A stretch of DNA of 64,000 nucleotides from NCBI RefSeq assembly GCF_030068605.1, contig NZ_JASJOU010000001.1:868001-932000 (forward strand), written 5' to 3'. A program made the position numbers and the translations under genes. Numbering within the stretch: the first letter of the stretch is position 1; each line of letters opens with the position of its first letter. This DNA is from Xanthocytophaga agilis. GTDB lineage: Bacteria; Bacteroidota; Bacteroidia; Cytophagales; 172606-1. This document shows positions 56,186 to 64,000 of this stretch, one piece after another. The notes beneath the pieces are model-generated. The model was not told where the DNA came from. It saw only the letters and a list, made by a program, of their open reading frames with translations, and ran no database searches.

Positions 56186-58633
56186 TTATTGTTTGACAAT
56201 TTTCAATGTTTGTCTCTTATCTCCCTGAGCTACCTGCATCAGATATAAACCATTTGGCAGACGACTAGTATCTACAGGTAATAGACTATTATTTATTTCA
56301 GGGGTATATTGATGTGTATATACTTGTTGTCCCTTCACATCATACATTTTTACACTTACTTTTGCCTGGTCACTTCCCAAAAACAGTAAATTGAATTTGC
56401 CATCAGACGGGTTTGGATAGGCTGTAAGAATTTCAAATGCATCCGCTTTGTTTGCCAGAAGTTCTGAACTTTCACGAGCGGCACCACAGGCTGCACTGGT
56501 AGATGCTTTACTATTGAATTTACTTACTCCAGCACCATCTTTCCATGAGATTGTAGTAGTATTTGATCCTGCTACAGTGATTGTTGTAAAGTAGCTATAT
56601 CCCGGAGGAGCTATAACACTGCCTTTTTGGTTTGTCTGGTATACTGACCAATCTACACGAACATTAAATGGATTAGGATTATTAATACGCCAGCGACGTA
56701 ATGAGTCTGGTGATGCAGAGCAAACTGCTGCAAAGCCAAGAGAACTGATGTAATCAGGTGTAACAGCTACAGTAGCTATAGCTGCTTCGGCATTTACCAG
56801 CCCAGATCCTGTACGATAGTCAAATCCCTCATCAAATCCTGTAGAATTCGGATCATCCATATCTACTGCAGTATAAGATAGTGTACCTTTGATATGTTCA
56901 GGTGTAAGTCCCTGTGGGCTTCGGCTTGCTTCGATCATCAATGCCGCTACTGCAGCTGCATGAGGTGCAGCTGCTGAAGTTCCAAAGAAATTAGGCAGCG
57001 TGTCACTATCCTGAGGGCTATCCTCTTTAAAAAAAGTAGTATTTGTACCATCAACTGCTGTAATTTCTGGCTTGTTACGCACTACATAGCCTATTCTGTT
57101 TCCGTCAGTATCAAAAAAAGTCGGTGTACCACCTAGTGAAGAAAAGCTATTGATATAAGGTGGATTAACACCAAATGCAGGGGTATTATAATAGGCGGAT
57201 GCTCCTACTGCTACTGCACCAGATGCATTGGCATGTCCTACCAGAGTAGAACTTAAGATACCTGGAATTTCAGGAGTAGTTAAATAAAAAGCACCATCAC
57301 CAAAATTGACATATTTCAGTCTGTTGGGATCTGGACCCGCATATTTTACGATATATAGGTAAAATGTTTCTGTCGTAGTAGTATTTAAAGGGTTGTTAAA
57401 GTAACTGAATACCTCAACAGGATTTCCACTGGCAATATTATCACTTGCAGCACCTGCTATAATAGTACCTTGTGCATTTAACAGATAAATATCCATATCT
57501 GACTCCGCACCTACTCCTGAAGCTGAATAAAAAGAGTCATCCCATTGAAAAGAACAACGATAAGTACCTCCTTTAGGAATAAAGATAGGTTGATAATACC
57601 TGGCAGGATTTGTATACGCACCAAAGTTATGAGCTTCACCCAAATCACTTCCCATTGGAGATTCACCTGTGTTACGGAAATCGCTTTCATATGATGCACG
57701 TCCCTGATTACCGGCAGAAGAGAAATAGCTAACACCCTGAGCAGCAACTATATCAATCGCCTGAGCAATGATACCATCCTGAAAAAAAGGCTCGGCAAAA
57801 TAAATAACGTCATCTGTGATTACTTTGCAGCCACTGTTTGCCAGACGAATAATCCCTTGAGCAAAATCTGCCTGACCATTGAAAGCTGTGTGGAATGCTA
57901 GTTCAGATCCTGGAGCTACATCGTGGATTAATTCTATCATAGCCCGTCCTTCGTCTGAGCCTCCGGATGTAATATCAGACAATACCTGAACAGGTTTGGT
58001 ATGATTGTAAGGATTTCCTGGGCCTGGAAGGTCACCTGTCAGGACACCTTGTGCAGCTCCATTTAGATTATTATAGCTGTCAGATAGGACACCAATTTTT
58101 ACTCCCAAACCGTCAACTCCATAGTTTTTCTTAGCAAGTGTACTGCGCATTGCTGAATCTGCCTGGCTGGTAGCAAGGCCAACGTTTTTCCAGGGTTTAT
58201 AGGCAGGCATTACAAATTTTACGGAAGAAATTTGTTGCATTTCAGAGATAGCACTTATTGGAAGCAATCCTGAAATTACTCTGCCAAACATGCCTTTTAT
58301 AATCATTCCTTTGGATTCAAGAATTGACTTTAAGGCTGCTGCATCTCCTTTAACTGTAATATCAACCACTACCTTGTTATCTACAACCTGTAAAAGCTGC
58401 TCGTTGGAAGGTATGGAAGTGCGTGCACTACTTTTACGTGCTGAAGAAGAGTAGGATTGCTCAAGCTCCAACAGATCAGATGTAACTTTTGTTTTTACTG
58501 GTTTAATGTTGGTTTTTACAGGCGTTTGCAATGTAGGATTACCTACAATTTGAGCTGATAATACGGATGGGGTTAATAGCCCAAGCAACGCCAAACAAAA
58601 AAATGCAAAGCGGTTTAGTAGTCTGTGTTTCAT
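56186..58633 (-). CDS. Subtilisin-like serine peptidase with Glu in the His position and T9SS tail
   Basis: I start at the ATG at 58633 (signal peptide MKHRLLNRFAFFCLALLGLL). The frame runs on to 58693, but that part is not signal-like. The 815-aa protein is an S8-fold peptidase with D185 (GVLSDSYNN) and S553 (GTSAAAPHAAA). The segment that should carry the catalytic His reads SDEGRAMIELIHD, with E228 where HGT is expected. A PPC-like beta domain is inserted between Glu and Ser (about 360-470). The C-terminus (about 735-815, YPNPSDGKFNLLF...LPNGLYLMQV...KIVKQ) is a type IX secretion sorting domain. It should therefore be a secreted or surface protein. Confidence 0.9.
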   Translation of the reverse strand: MKHRLLNRFAFFCLALLGLLTPSVLSAQIVGNPTLQTPVKTNIKPVKTKVTSDLLELEQSYSSSARKSSARTSIPSNEQLLQVVDNKVVVDITVKGDAAALKSILESKGMIIKGMFGRVISGLLPISAISEMQQISSVKFVMPAYKPWKNVGLATSQADSAMRSTLAKKNYGVDGLGVKIGVLSDSYNNLNGAAQGVLTGDLPGPGNPYNHTKPVQVLSDITSGGSDEGRAMIELIHDVAPGSELAFHTAFNGQADFAQGIIRLANSGCKVITDDVIYFAEPFFQDGIIAQAIDIVAAQGVSYFSSAGNQGRASYESDFRNTGESPMGSDLGEAHNFGAYTNPARYYQPIFIPKGGTYRCSFQWDDSFYSASGVGAESDMDIYLLNAQGTIIAGAASDNIASGNPVEVFSYFNNPLNTTTTETFYLYIVKYAGPDPNRLKYVNFGDGAFYLTTPEIPGILSSTLVGHANASGAVAVGASAYYNTPAFGVNPPYINSFSSLGGTPTFFDTDGNRIGYVVRNKPEITAVDGTNTTFFKEDSPQDSDTLPNFFGTSAAAPHAAAVAALMIEASRSPQGLTPEHIKGTLSYTAVDMDDPNSTGFDEGFDYRTGSGLVNAEAAIATVAVTPDYISSLGFAAVCSASPDSLRRWRINNPNPFNVRVDWSVYQTNQKGSVIAPPGYSYFTTITVAGSNTTTISWKDGAGVSKFNSKASTSAACGAARESSELLANKADAFEILTAYPNPSDGKFNLLFLGSDQAKVSVKMYDVKGQQVYTHQYTPEINNSLLPVDTSRLPNGLYLMQVAQGDKRQTLKIVKQ

Positions 58634-59045
58634 AAAAAAATAAGGATTTGTGATTCTTGTATATGAAAAAAGTTTAAATAATGGGGTTTTCAAAATTATT
58701 GCTCCGATTTTCGATGAATTTTTTATATTAATTACTGTATTTGGTTGATATACTGAAGTTTCTTGTCTCTTTTTGAATGGGCTTTGTGGGTTAATTGGTT
58801 GATTATCTGTTGTGTAGTAGGTAGAAGAGGATCTTTAACTGAGAGATGTAAGTTCTTTGGGAAAATCTCACTGATTTTTGAAGAGGTAGTTATCTATATC
58901 GCTTTTACTTGAAAGGGACAGTGTCTTTATATGTATCATAGCTATGATTTTGTAGTGCTTTTCTCTGAGGAAATATTTTTACTTCTCTGATTTCCTCCTA
59001 TTTTTGCCCCGTCTTCATTATTCAACCTTAACTCAGCCGAATGTC
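58634..59045. other. Divergent intergenic region
   Basis: 412-bp AT-rich spacer between the subtilase and sucD starts. It must hold both promoters. I see no repeat, hairpin or small gene. Confidence 0.5.
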
Positions 59046-59921
59046 ATGAGTGTATTAGTCAATAAAAACTCCAAAATTATTGTACAAGGCTTTACTGGTT
59101 CTGAGGGTAGTTTTCATGCCCAGCAAATGATAGAATATGGTACTAACGTAGTAGGAGGAGTAACGCCAGGTAAAGGTGGCTCGACTCATCTGGAGCGTCC
59201 GGTATTCAATACAGTAAGAGATGCAGTAACTTCTACAGGTGCTGATGTTTCAATTATTTTTGTGCCTCCTGCATTTGCAGCAGATGCTATTATGGAAGCT
59301 GCTGAAGCAGGAATAAAAGTAATTATCACTATTACTGAAGGTATTCCTGTTAAAGATATGATTCCTGTAAAAGAATTCGTGAAAAAGAAAGGAATTACAT
59401 TGATTGGACCTAACTGTCCGGGCGTTATCACTCCAGGAGAAGCTAAGGTAGGAATTATGCCTGGATTCGTTTTCAAATCAGGAAAGGTTGGCATCGTTTC
59501 AAAATCAGGTACATTAACATATGAGGCTGCAGATCAGATTGTGAAGGCTGGTTATGGTATTTCTACTGCCATTGGTATTGGCGGTGATCCTATCATTGGT
59601 ACTTCAACCAAACAAGCAGTTGAATTACTAATGAATGATCCTGATACAGATGCTATTGTTATGATAGGTGAGATTGGTGGTAGCTATGAGCCTGAAGCTG
59701 CTCGCTGGATTCGCGAAAATGGAAATCGCAAACCTGTAATCGGATTTATTGCCGGACAAACTGCCCCTAAAGGTCGTCGTATGGGTCATGCTGGTGCCAT
59801 TATTGGTGGAGCAGATGATACTGCTGAAGCAAAAATGCGTATTATGAGTGAATGTGGCTTGCATGTTGTTCAATCTCCTGCTTTGATTGGAGATACAGTT
59901 GCAAAAGTATTAGGTGCATAA
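59046..59921 (+). CDS. sucD: Succinyl-CoA synthetase (succinate-CoA ligase) alpha subunit
   Basis: I start at the ATG at 59046 ([24 protein letters not shown]). A TTG-started frame from 59004 only adds upstream sequence. The 291-aa product has the CoA-binding N-terminal domain, [27 protein letters not shown] and GHAGAIIGG with the phosphorylated His (H248). It makes ATP or GTP while converting succinyl-CoA to succinate in the TCA cycle. The beta subunit gene is not adjacent, which is common in Bacteroidota. Confidence 0.97.
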   Translation: MSVLVNKNSKIIVQGFTGSEGSFHAQQMIEYGTNVVGGVTPGKGGSTHLERPVFNTVRDAVTSTGADVSIIFVPPAFAADAIMEAAEAGIKVIITITEGIPVKDMIPVKEFVKKKGITLIGPNCPGVITPGEAKVGIMPGFVFKSGKVGIVSKSGTLTYEAADQIVKAGYGISTAIGIGGDPIIGTSTKQAVELLMNDPDTDAIVMIGEIGGSYEPEAARWIRENGNRKPVIGFIAGQTAPKGRRMGHAGAIIGGADDTAEAKMRIMSECGLHVVQSPALIGDTVAKVLGA

Positions 59922-59951
59922 TCTTGTATTTATAAAGTAAATTGACTGCTT

Positions 59952-59985
59952 AAAGCCTGCTTGTGGTATGCCCGCAAGCAGGCTT
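59952..59985 (+). terminator. Terminator of sucD
   Basis: AAAGCCTGCTTG (59952-59963) pairs with CAAGCAGGCTTT (59974-59985), followed by a T-run. Confidence 0.92.
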
Positions 59986-60290
59986 TTTTATTGATATACC
60001 CAATAAATAATTCGATTGGGTATTAAATTCCACACAATTCCACAAAATAGTGAATGTAAAGGCTGTTTTTAGCCTGAAAACTGGTGGCATGAGGTTTTTA
60101 AATTACTAGGCATACAGAACAAAGTAGGAGGCTGGAAGGAGGAGGAGTGATTCAATCAATATAACAGCTGTTTACCATTTATTAGGTGGTGAACTAACAA
60201 TTAGTAAGACAGATAAGAGTTCTTTTTAAGAACCTCAAAAATAATAAAGATTAGAGTGGGTTAGATTAAAAATAGACGGTGGTTTCGCTG

Positions 60291-60321
60291 AAAATAGTTG
60301 GTAACATTTACCAACTATTTT
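60291..60321 (+). terminator. Terminator-like hairpin with no gene in front of it
   Basis: AAAATAGTTGGTAA (60291-60304) pairs with TTACCAACTATTTT (60308-60321) around CAT, and four more T residues follow. The preceding 300 bp hold no clear protein gene, so a small RNA ending here is possible. Confidence 0.65.
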
Positions 60322-60416
60322 TTTTGCCTTCCCTTTTCAAAATATGTGGTTTGTTATATAGTAATTTGAGTAGTCAATTCTACAATTACCTGCCAAATCA
60401 ATGGCTGAAAGGCTTT

Positions 60417-60431
60417 TTATTCTGAGGTATG
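60417..60431 (+). promoter_or_regulatory. Upstream motif shared with csbD, copy 1
   Basis: TTATTCTGAGGTATG lies 103 bp before the start of the small membrane gene. A copy with one difference (TTATTCTGAGGCATG) is at 62047-62061, 75 bp before csbD. Confidence 0.4.
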
Positions 60432-60533
60432 TATTTTTCAATTATGTAAGAAATCTCAGAAAGAGGTTAGAAGATACATTAACCTTTTCTGTTTGATTTT
60501 CGTATAAAAAATAGTCATATAACAGATAAGACA

Positions 60534-60719
60534 ATGGTACGCAGGCGATTACTTATATTATCAGCGATTTTACTTTTGATCTGGATAGCAGGGATGTTTG
60601 TATTTCATACTACCCTGGAAGGGTATTTACATATGTTTTTACTACTGGCTACAAATAGTGCCTTATTTTGTATAGTGCGAGAAGAGAAAGAGAAACGTGC
60701 AGATGAACAAATTGGGTAG
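60534..60719 (+). CDS. Small membrane protein, DUF5670/lmo0937-like
   Basis: This 61-aa protein has two membrane helices: LLILSAILLLIWIAGMFVF and LEGYLHMFLLLATNSALF. The pattern LLLIWIAGMF...GYLHMFLLLA is close to the lmo0937/DUF5670 family of small stress-associated membrane proteins. The charged tail (REEKEKRADEQ) lies in the cytosol or periplasm. It is likely stress-induced, as csbD and a stress-type SDR gene are nearby and an upstream motif is shared with csbD. Confidence 0.75.
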   Translation: MVRRRLLILSAILLLIWIAGMFVFHTTLEGYLHMFLLLATNSALFCIVREEKEKRADEQIG

Positions 60720-60870
60720 TACTTTGTAGGAGAACAGGATTTTAACTTCAGTTCTAAAAAACATATAAAGGCTCACAAGCGAAATTGTATTTTTTCTGTG
60801 TTTTGCTTTACTTGCGAGCTATTCATTTAAAGATTAAACCCTTTACTATAACAAACCACTTTTTAGCACA

Positions 60871-60902
60871 AAAAAGCTGATCTTCTTTAAGATCAGCTTT
60901 TT
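60871..60902. terminator. Bidirectional terminator
   Basis: AAAAAGCTGATCTT (60871-60884) pairs with AAGATCAGCTTTTT (60889-60902) around CTTT, between convergent stops at 60719 and 60925. Confidence 0.9.
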
Positions 60903-60924
60903 TATATCCAAGGATAATACACTA

Positions 60925-61791
60925 TTAGCTATTTACAACAGTTCCGCCATTTACATGTATTGTCTGGCCACTAATATAACTGCTATCCTTAGAAGCAAGG
61001 AACACATAAGCTGGTGCTACTTCGGATGGTTGACCTGCTCTGCCTAATGGAGTATCCTGACCAAATTTGCTTACTTTCTCTTTATCAAAGGTAGCAGGAA
61101 TGAGAGGTGTCCATATTGGACCTGGTGCTACTGCATTAACCCTAATTCCTTTAGAGGCCAGATTCTGAGAGAGAGCTCTTGTAAACGATATAATTGCTCC
61201 TTTTGTAGAGGAGTAATCCAACAAAGTAGGATTGCCTTTAAATGCTGTTACTGAAGCCGTATTGATAATGGTGGCATTTTCAGACATAACGTTCAGAGCT
61301 GCTTTGGTGAAATAGAACATAGAAAATATATTCGTTTCAAAGGTTGCACTCAATTGCTCTTTCGTAATTGTCTGTATATCTTCCTGTGGATGTTGTTCGG
61401 CTGCATTGTTAACTAGAATGTGTAATTTTCCGAATCGTTCTACAGTCTGTTGAACTGCATTACGACAAAAGATCTCATCTCTGATATCACCTTGAATCAA
61501 CAGGCATTGCTGACCTTCCTCTTCTATCATTTGCTGGGTGATATGGGCATCTTCGTTTTCTGTTAGATAAACAATGGCTACATGAGCTCCTTCACGGGCA
61601 TAATGTACAGCTACTGCGCGACCAATGCCACTGTCGCCACCTGTTATCAAAGCTACTTTGTTGGACAGCTTACCACTTCCTTTGTAATCATTACGAATAA
61701 CTTCAGGCTGTGGCTGCATCTCAGTTTCCAACCCAGGCTGGAAACTTTGTTCCTGTTTAGGAAAATGATTGGGATATTGATCAGTTGGCAT
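60925..61791 (-). CDS. SDR oxidoreductase of the YghA/general-stress-protein-39 type
   Basis: This 288-aa protein has the long N-terminal extension (PNHFPKQEQSFQPGLE) typical of this SDR subgroup, the cofactor motif ITGGDSGIGRAVA, VNNAAEQHP, catalytic Ser and Tyr-Lys in INTASVTAF and YSSTKGAI, and GPIWTPLIPATF. Members are induced by general stress in Bacillus and others. Substrate unknown; it is NAD(P)-dependent and cytosolic. It is divergent from csbD (344 bp between the starts). Confidence 0.94.
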   Translation of the reverse strand: MPTDQYPNHFPKQEQSFQPGLETEMQPQPEVIRNDYKGSGKLSNKVALITGGDSGIGRAVAVHYAREGAHVAIVYLTENEDAHITQQMIEEEGQQCLLIQGDIRDEIFCRNAVQQTVERFGKLHILVNNAAEQHPQEDIQTITKEQLSATFETNIFSMFYFTKAALNVMSENATIINTASVTAFKGNPTLLDYSSTKGAIISFTRALSQNLASKGIRVNAVAPGPIWTPLIPATFDKEKVSKFGQDTPLGRAGQPSEVAPAYVFLASKDSSYISGQTIHVNGGTVVNS

Positions 61792-62135
61792 AATATAAAA
61801 GTAAATTGGTTATATATATAGAAAGTACTTAATTCTAACAGGAGAGACGATAGTGTTGGACAAAGAATGGATTACTATTAACTGCTTTGCTATTTAGGTA
61901 AGTGGGGCTGATATCTGCAGTTAAAAACTTATGCCTTTTACCAGTTAGTTATTGATGTTTTTGGGTGTGCAAAAAAGGCAACAGAAGGATAGTCTTTTGG
62001 GTATTAGATCCCGATAAAAACAGTGCATATTGCAAGAAAAACCTCCTTATTCTGAGGCATGATTCTGGATATATATGTAGTATAATCAGTGATTTTAACA
62101 CTGTATTCTACTTATCAACTTAAAATTATATCGTT
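61792..62135. other. Divergent intergenic region upstream of csbD
   Basis: 344 bp holding the promoters of the SDR and csbD genes. The 15-bp motif at 62047-62061 is its only notable element. No small gene was seen. Confidence 0.5.
62047..62061 (+). promoter_or_regulatory. Upstream motif shared with the DUF5670-like gene, copy 2
   Basis: TTATTCTGAGGCATG differs at one position from the copy at 60417-60431. Both copies lie in the same orientation 75-103 bp before a small stress-type gene. Confidence 0.4.
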
Positions 62136-62321
62136 ATGAATAAGCTATCAATGAAAGGTAACTGGAACGAAGTAAAAGGAAAATTAAAGCAAAAATATGG
62201 TCAGTTAACGGATGATGATCTAATATTTGCTGAAGGAAAAGATGATGAATTGCTGGGTCGTCTGCAACAGAAGCTTGGTAAAACTAAAGATGAGATTCGA
62301 AAAGAAATTGCCGAATTCTGA
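62136..62321 (+). CDS. CsbD-family stress protein
   Basis: The 61-aa protein matches CsbD from end to end: [40 protein letters not shown] and [18 protein letters not shown]. CsbD-like proteins are small, helical, cytosolic and strongly induced by general stress, with unclear molecular function. It ends in a strong terminator and appears monocistronic. Confidence 0.94.
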   Translation: MNKLSMKGNWNEVKGKLKQKYGQLTDDDLIFAEGKDDELLGRLQQKLGKTKDEIRKEIAEF

Positions 62322-62335
62322 TAGGGGAGATCTAG

Positions 62336-62380
62336 TACATGAAAAGGGCCTGCTCATTATGAGCAGGCCCTTTTCATGTA
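62336..62380 (+). terminator. Terminator of csbD
   Basis: A perfect 21-bp stem, 62336-62356 with 62360-62380, around a 3-nt loop (core GGGCCTGCTCA / TGAGCAGGCCC). Confidence 0.9.
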
Positions 62381-63131
62381 TAGACTTACATATTACTTGT
62401 GCTCTTTAGAATAGAGTCCACCGACCCATGTATTGGAATAGCATAATACAAAACCATAAAGCTATCTCACCGCTTATGCCTGACTCTGGAGCCAGGTTTT
62501 TGTGTCCTCGTAAGAGCCGAATGATTTACTACTATCTGAACTGGACATTGTTGTTCTGATAACCAATCCATTTACAGTGCATAATTTTTGAAAACGGCTC
62601 AAAGCTACTCTCTATGTTTTTTGATTTGTACATTGATTGCATAGAACATCATTTTTAGTTATGATACTAAATTTAGTCATATCGGATAAGCCTTCAATCA
62701 TACCTGACATTTGTTATTCCTTTGCTGATGTAATGAAAGTATAACTCTGTTTAGTAGAGAGTTGCCTTGCTATAAGTTTCTGATTTATTGAATTAATAAC
62801 CAATGTGATATAGTTAAAATACAGCTTTTTGTGTGTTATAATGATAAACAACAAACGAATGATAACAGATTGCTTGTTAGAAAGTAAATATCTGCGTTAA
62901 AAGTTAATTAATTGTGATCGCTACCACATATTTATGAGATAACTTGTCGCTCTATAGGTTGTTAATTATAGGTCTATATGCTTTTATTTTAAACAATTCC
63001 TTACAGTAATACCAAACTCAACATACTTAATGGTTGATCTCAGTGGGGAAGAAAAAAGGTAAACATAGCGTTTACATAACAAGAATACACAGCTCAATTC
63101 TTATATGTGAGATTAGTTGTGTAAAAAATAG
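62381..63131. other. Long intergenic region with possible gene remnant
   Basis: About 750 bp with no standard gene. A minus-strand open stretch at 62474-62611 reads like protein but lacks an early ATG. The rest is AT-rich and I see nothing in it. Confidence 0.45.
62474..62611 (-). pseudogene. Possible remnant or tiny gene with protein-like reading frame
   Basis: The frame between an upstream TAG and the TAA at 62474-62476 gives 45 residues, including TVNGLVIRTTMSSSDSSKSF and SYEDTKTWLQSQA. The only ATG is at residue 22, leaving 24 residues. I do not recognise it. It may be the end of a decayed gene or chance. Confidence 0.25.
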
Positions 63132-63163
63132 AAAGGGAACCTATAGATAGGCTCCCTTTCTAA
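63132..63163 (-). terminator. Terminator of the OmpA-family gene
   Basis: AGAAAGGGA (63132-63140) pairs with TCCCTTTCT (63155-63163), with a further CCTAT/ATAGG pairing inside. It follows the stop at 63183 on the minus strand. Confidence 0.85.
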
Positions 63164-63182
63164 TGAGGATAATATCAATTTA

Positions 63183-63878
63183 TTATTTCAGACTTAAACT
63201 GCCGTCTTTAGCATCTTTTTTAAGGTCATCATTGGCAAACACTGCTACTTCTACACGTCGGTTTTGCTGACGTCCATTATCGGTATCATTGGAAGCAACG
63301 GGTTCAGTTTCTCCAAAGCCTCTGGTTCCCAAACGATCAGTGTCAACATTTAGTGATTTCAGGTACTTACTTACTGCTTTAGCTCTTTTTTCAGATAGTT
63401 TCAGGTTATAATCATCTGAACCAACATTATCCGTATAGCCATCTATCAGAATATTGGTGTCTTTGTATTTCTTTAATACATCAGCCATTTTCTGAATATT
63501 CTTTTTAGATTCGTCGCTTAGCTCGTCTGAGTTGAATGCGAACAGAATACCTGAATTGAAGGTGATTTTTATACCTTCTCCAACCCGTTCTATTTTGGCA
63601 TTGTCAACTTCTTTGTTTAATTCTGCCGCTTGTTTATCCATATAACGTCCTATGGCGCCACCTGCAACACCACCAATTGCAGCACCAATTATTACCCCAC
63701 CTGCAGTGTTTCCTGCTTTGTTTCCAAGTATGCCACCTACAGCACCACCTACAGCTACTCCTGCACCTGTCCCTATAGCAGTTCTTTTATTGTTACGAAT
63801 TGTATTACAACTAAATAATAGAGATGCACCTAGTGCAATTGTCACAATCGATTTTAGATTAAGGGTTTGTCTTTTCAT
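63183..63878 (-). CDS. OmpA-family lipoprotein with glycine-zipper domain
   Basis: I start at the ATG at 63878 (MKRQTLNLKSIVTIALGAS). The frame runs on to 63968 without signal features. The 231-aa product has a lipobox (LLFSCN), a glycine-zipper segment (about 33-80, GAGVAVGGAVGGILGNKAG), and a C-terminal OmpA/MotB peptidoglycan-binding domain (about 110-220) with DGYTDNVGSDDYNLKLSEKRA and the conserved RGFGETEPVASN. It should anchor the outer membrane to peptidoglycan, in the manner of YiaD/Pal-type proteins. Confidence 0.95.
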   Translation of the reverse strand: MKRQTLNLKSIVTIALGASLLFSCNTIRNNKRTAIGTGAGVAVGGAVGGILGNKAGNTAGGVIIGAAIGGVAGGAIGRYMDKQAAELNKEVDNAKIERVGEGIKITFNSGILFAFNSDELSDESKKNIQKMADVLKKYKDTNILIDGYTDNVGSDDYNLKLSEKRAKAVSKYLKSLNVDTDRLGTRGFGETEPVASNDTDNGRQQNRRVEVAVFANDDLKKDAKDGSLSLK

Positions 63879-64000
63879 AGTTATAATTTTTAGTACTGCA
63901 TATAGTTTTACAAAAAATATGCCTTTTTGTCTTATTGGAGCAACCTTGTATACTAAAATGTAGACCATTTATGTCAAAAATGTGGAGATTTCGGGACGAG

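Larger units (their letters stand above)
59986..60533. other. Intergenic region with an orphan terminator
   Basis: No open frame of significance. A second, strong terminator-like hairpin occurs at 60291-60321, 300 bp after the sucD terminator. A 15-bp motif shared with the csbD upstream region lies at 60417-60431. Confidence 0.5.

Overview
The window looks like a chromosomal segment of a Bacteroidota bacterium, most likely of the order Cytophagales. The evidence is AT-rich DNA with few Shine-Dalgarno-like sites, the long two-part form of IspG, a subtilase with a type IX secretion sorting tail, LytTR and AraC regulators with membrane domains, several DUF1080/concanavalin-like proteins, and a small DUF6728-like protein. 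No rRNA, tRNA, CRISPR array, insertion sequence or phage gene was seen. The left edge cuts a CDF transporter gene. The right edge falls just upstream of an OmpA-family gene.

Layout. 0-6 kb: a metal-efflux block (CDF transporter, copper P-type ATPase, and an AraC regulator with its own metal-binding HMA domain), interleaved with a membrane LytTR regulator and a serine hydrolase. 6-17 kb: secreted or surface proteins with concanavalin-like domains, a membrane-spanning HTH-like regulator, a DUF2911 protein, an AraC regulator followed by a serine hydrolase, a phosphotriesterase-like protein, a VOC protein and a Gfo/Idh/MocA oxidoreductase. 17-36 kb: mostly housekeeping and transport genes: CPBP protease, glycerol kinase, D-2-hydroxyacid dehydrogenase, a GT39-like membrane protein, an ABC exporter, DUF2461, IspG, SDRs, MlaE/MlaF, MATE, small proteins, HtrA and Hsp20.

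36.3-45.3 kb holds the most unusual locus: three consecutive large Clp/Hsp100-like AAA+ genes (1089, 1111 and 746 aa) on one strand. All three share an unrecognised N-terminal region. Their first ATPase domain keeps Walker A but has lost Walker B. Their second ATPase domain looks catalytically intact but lacks the GYVG substrate-threading loop. The first two end in regions that by eye resemble peptide chain release factor 2. The first keeps a helical domain, the PCRF core and a broken GGQ domain (PGGIH). The second keeps a helical domain, the PCRF core and the C-terminal domain, with domain 3 missing. The stop-codon SPF motif is absent from both. I infer a multi-subunit ATPase that may act on ribosomes, for example in stalled-ribosome handling or translation quality control. 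I do not know whether such a system has been described.

45-64 kb: a P1-family peptidase, a two-subunit molybdopterin oxidoreductase (IorA/IorB type), a 650-bp intergenic region with a 25-bp perfect hairpin and a cluster of DnaA-box-like sites, a GH13 alpha-glucan hydrolase, a VWA protein convergent with a J-domain coiled-coil protein, a serine hydrolase, an atypical subtilase, succinyl-CoA synthetase alpha, and a small stress-type group (DUF5670-like, SDR, CsbD) in which two genes share an upstream 15-bp motif. Most convergent gene pairs are separated by clear hairpin terminators, which supports the gene boundaries given.
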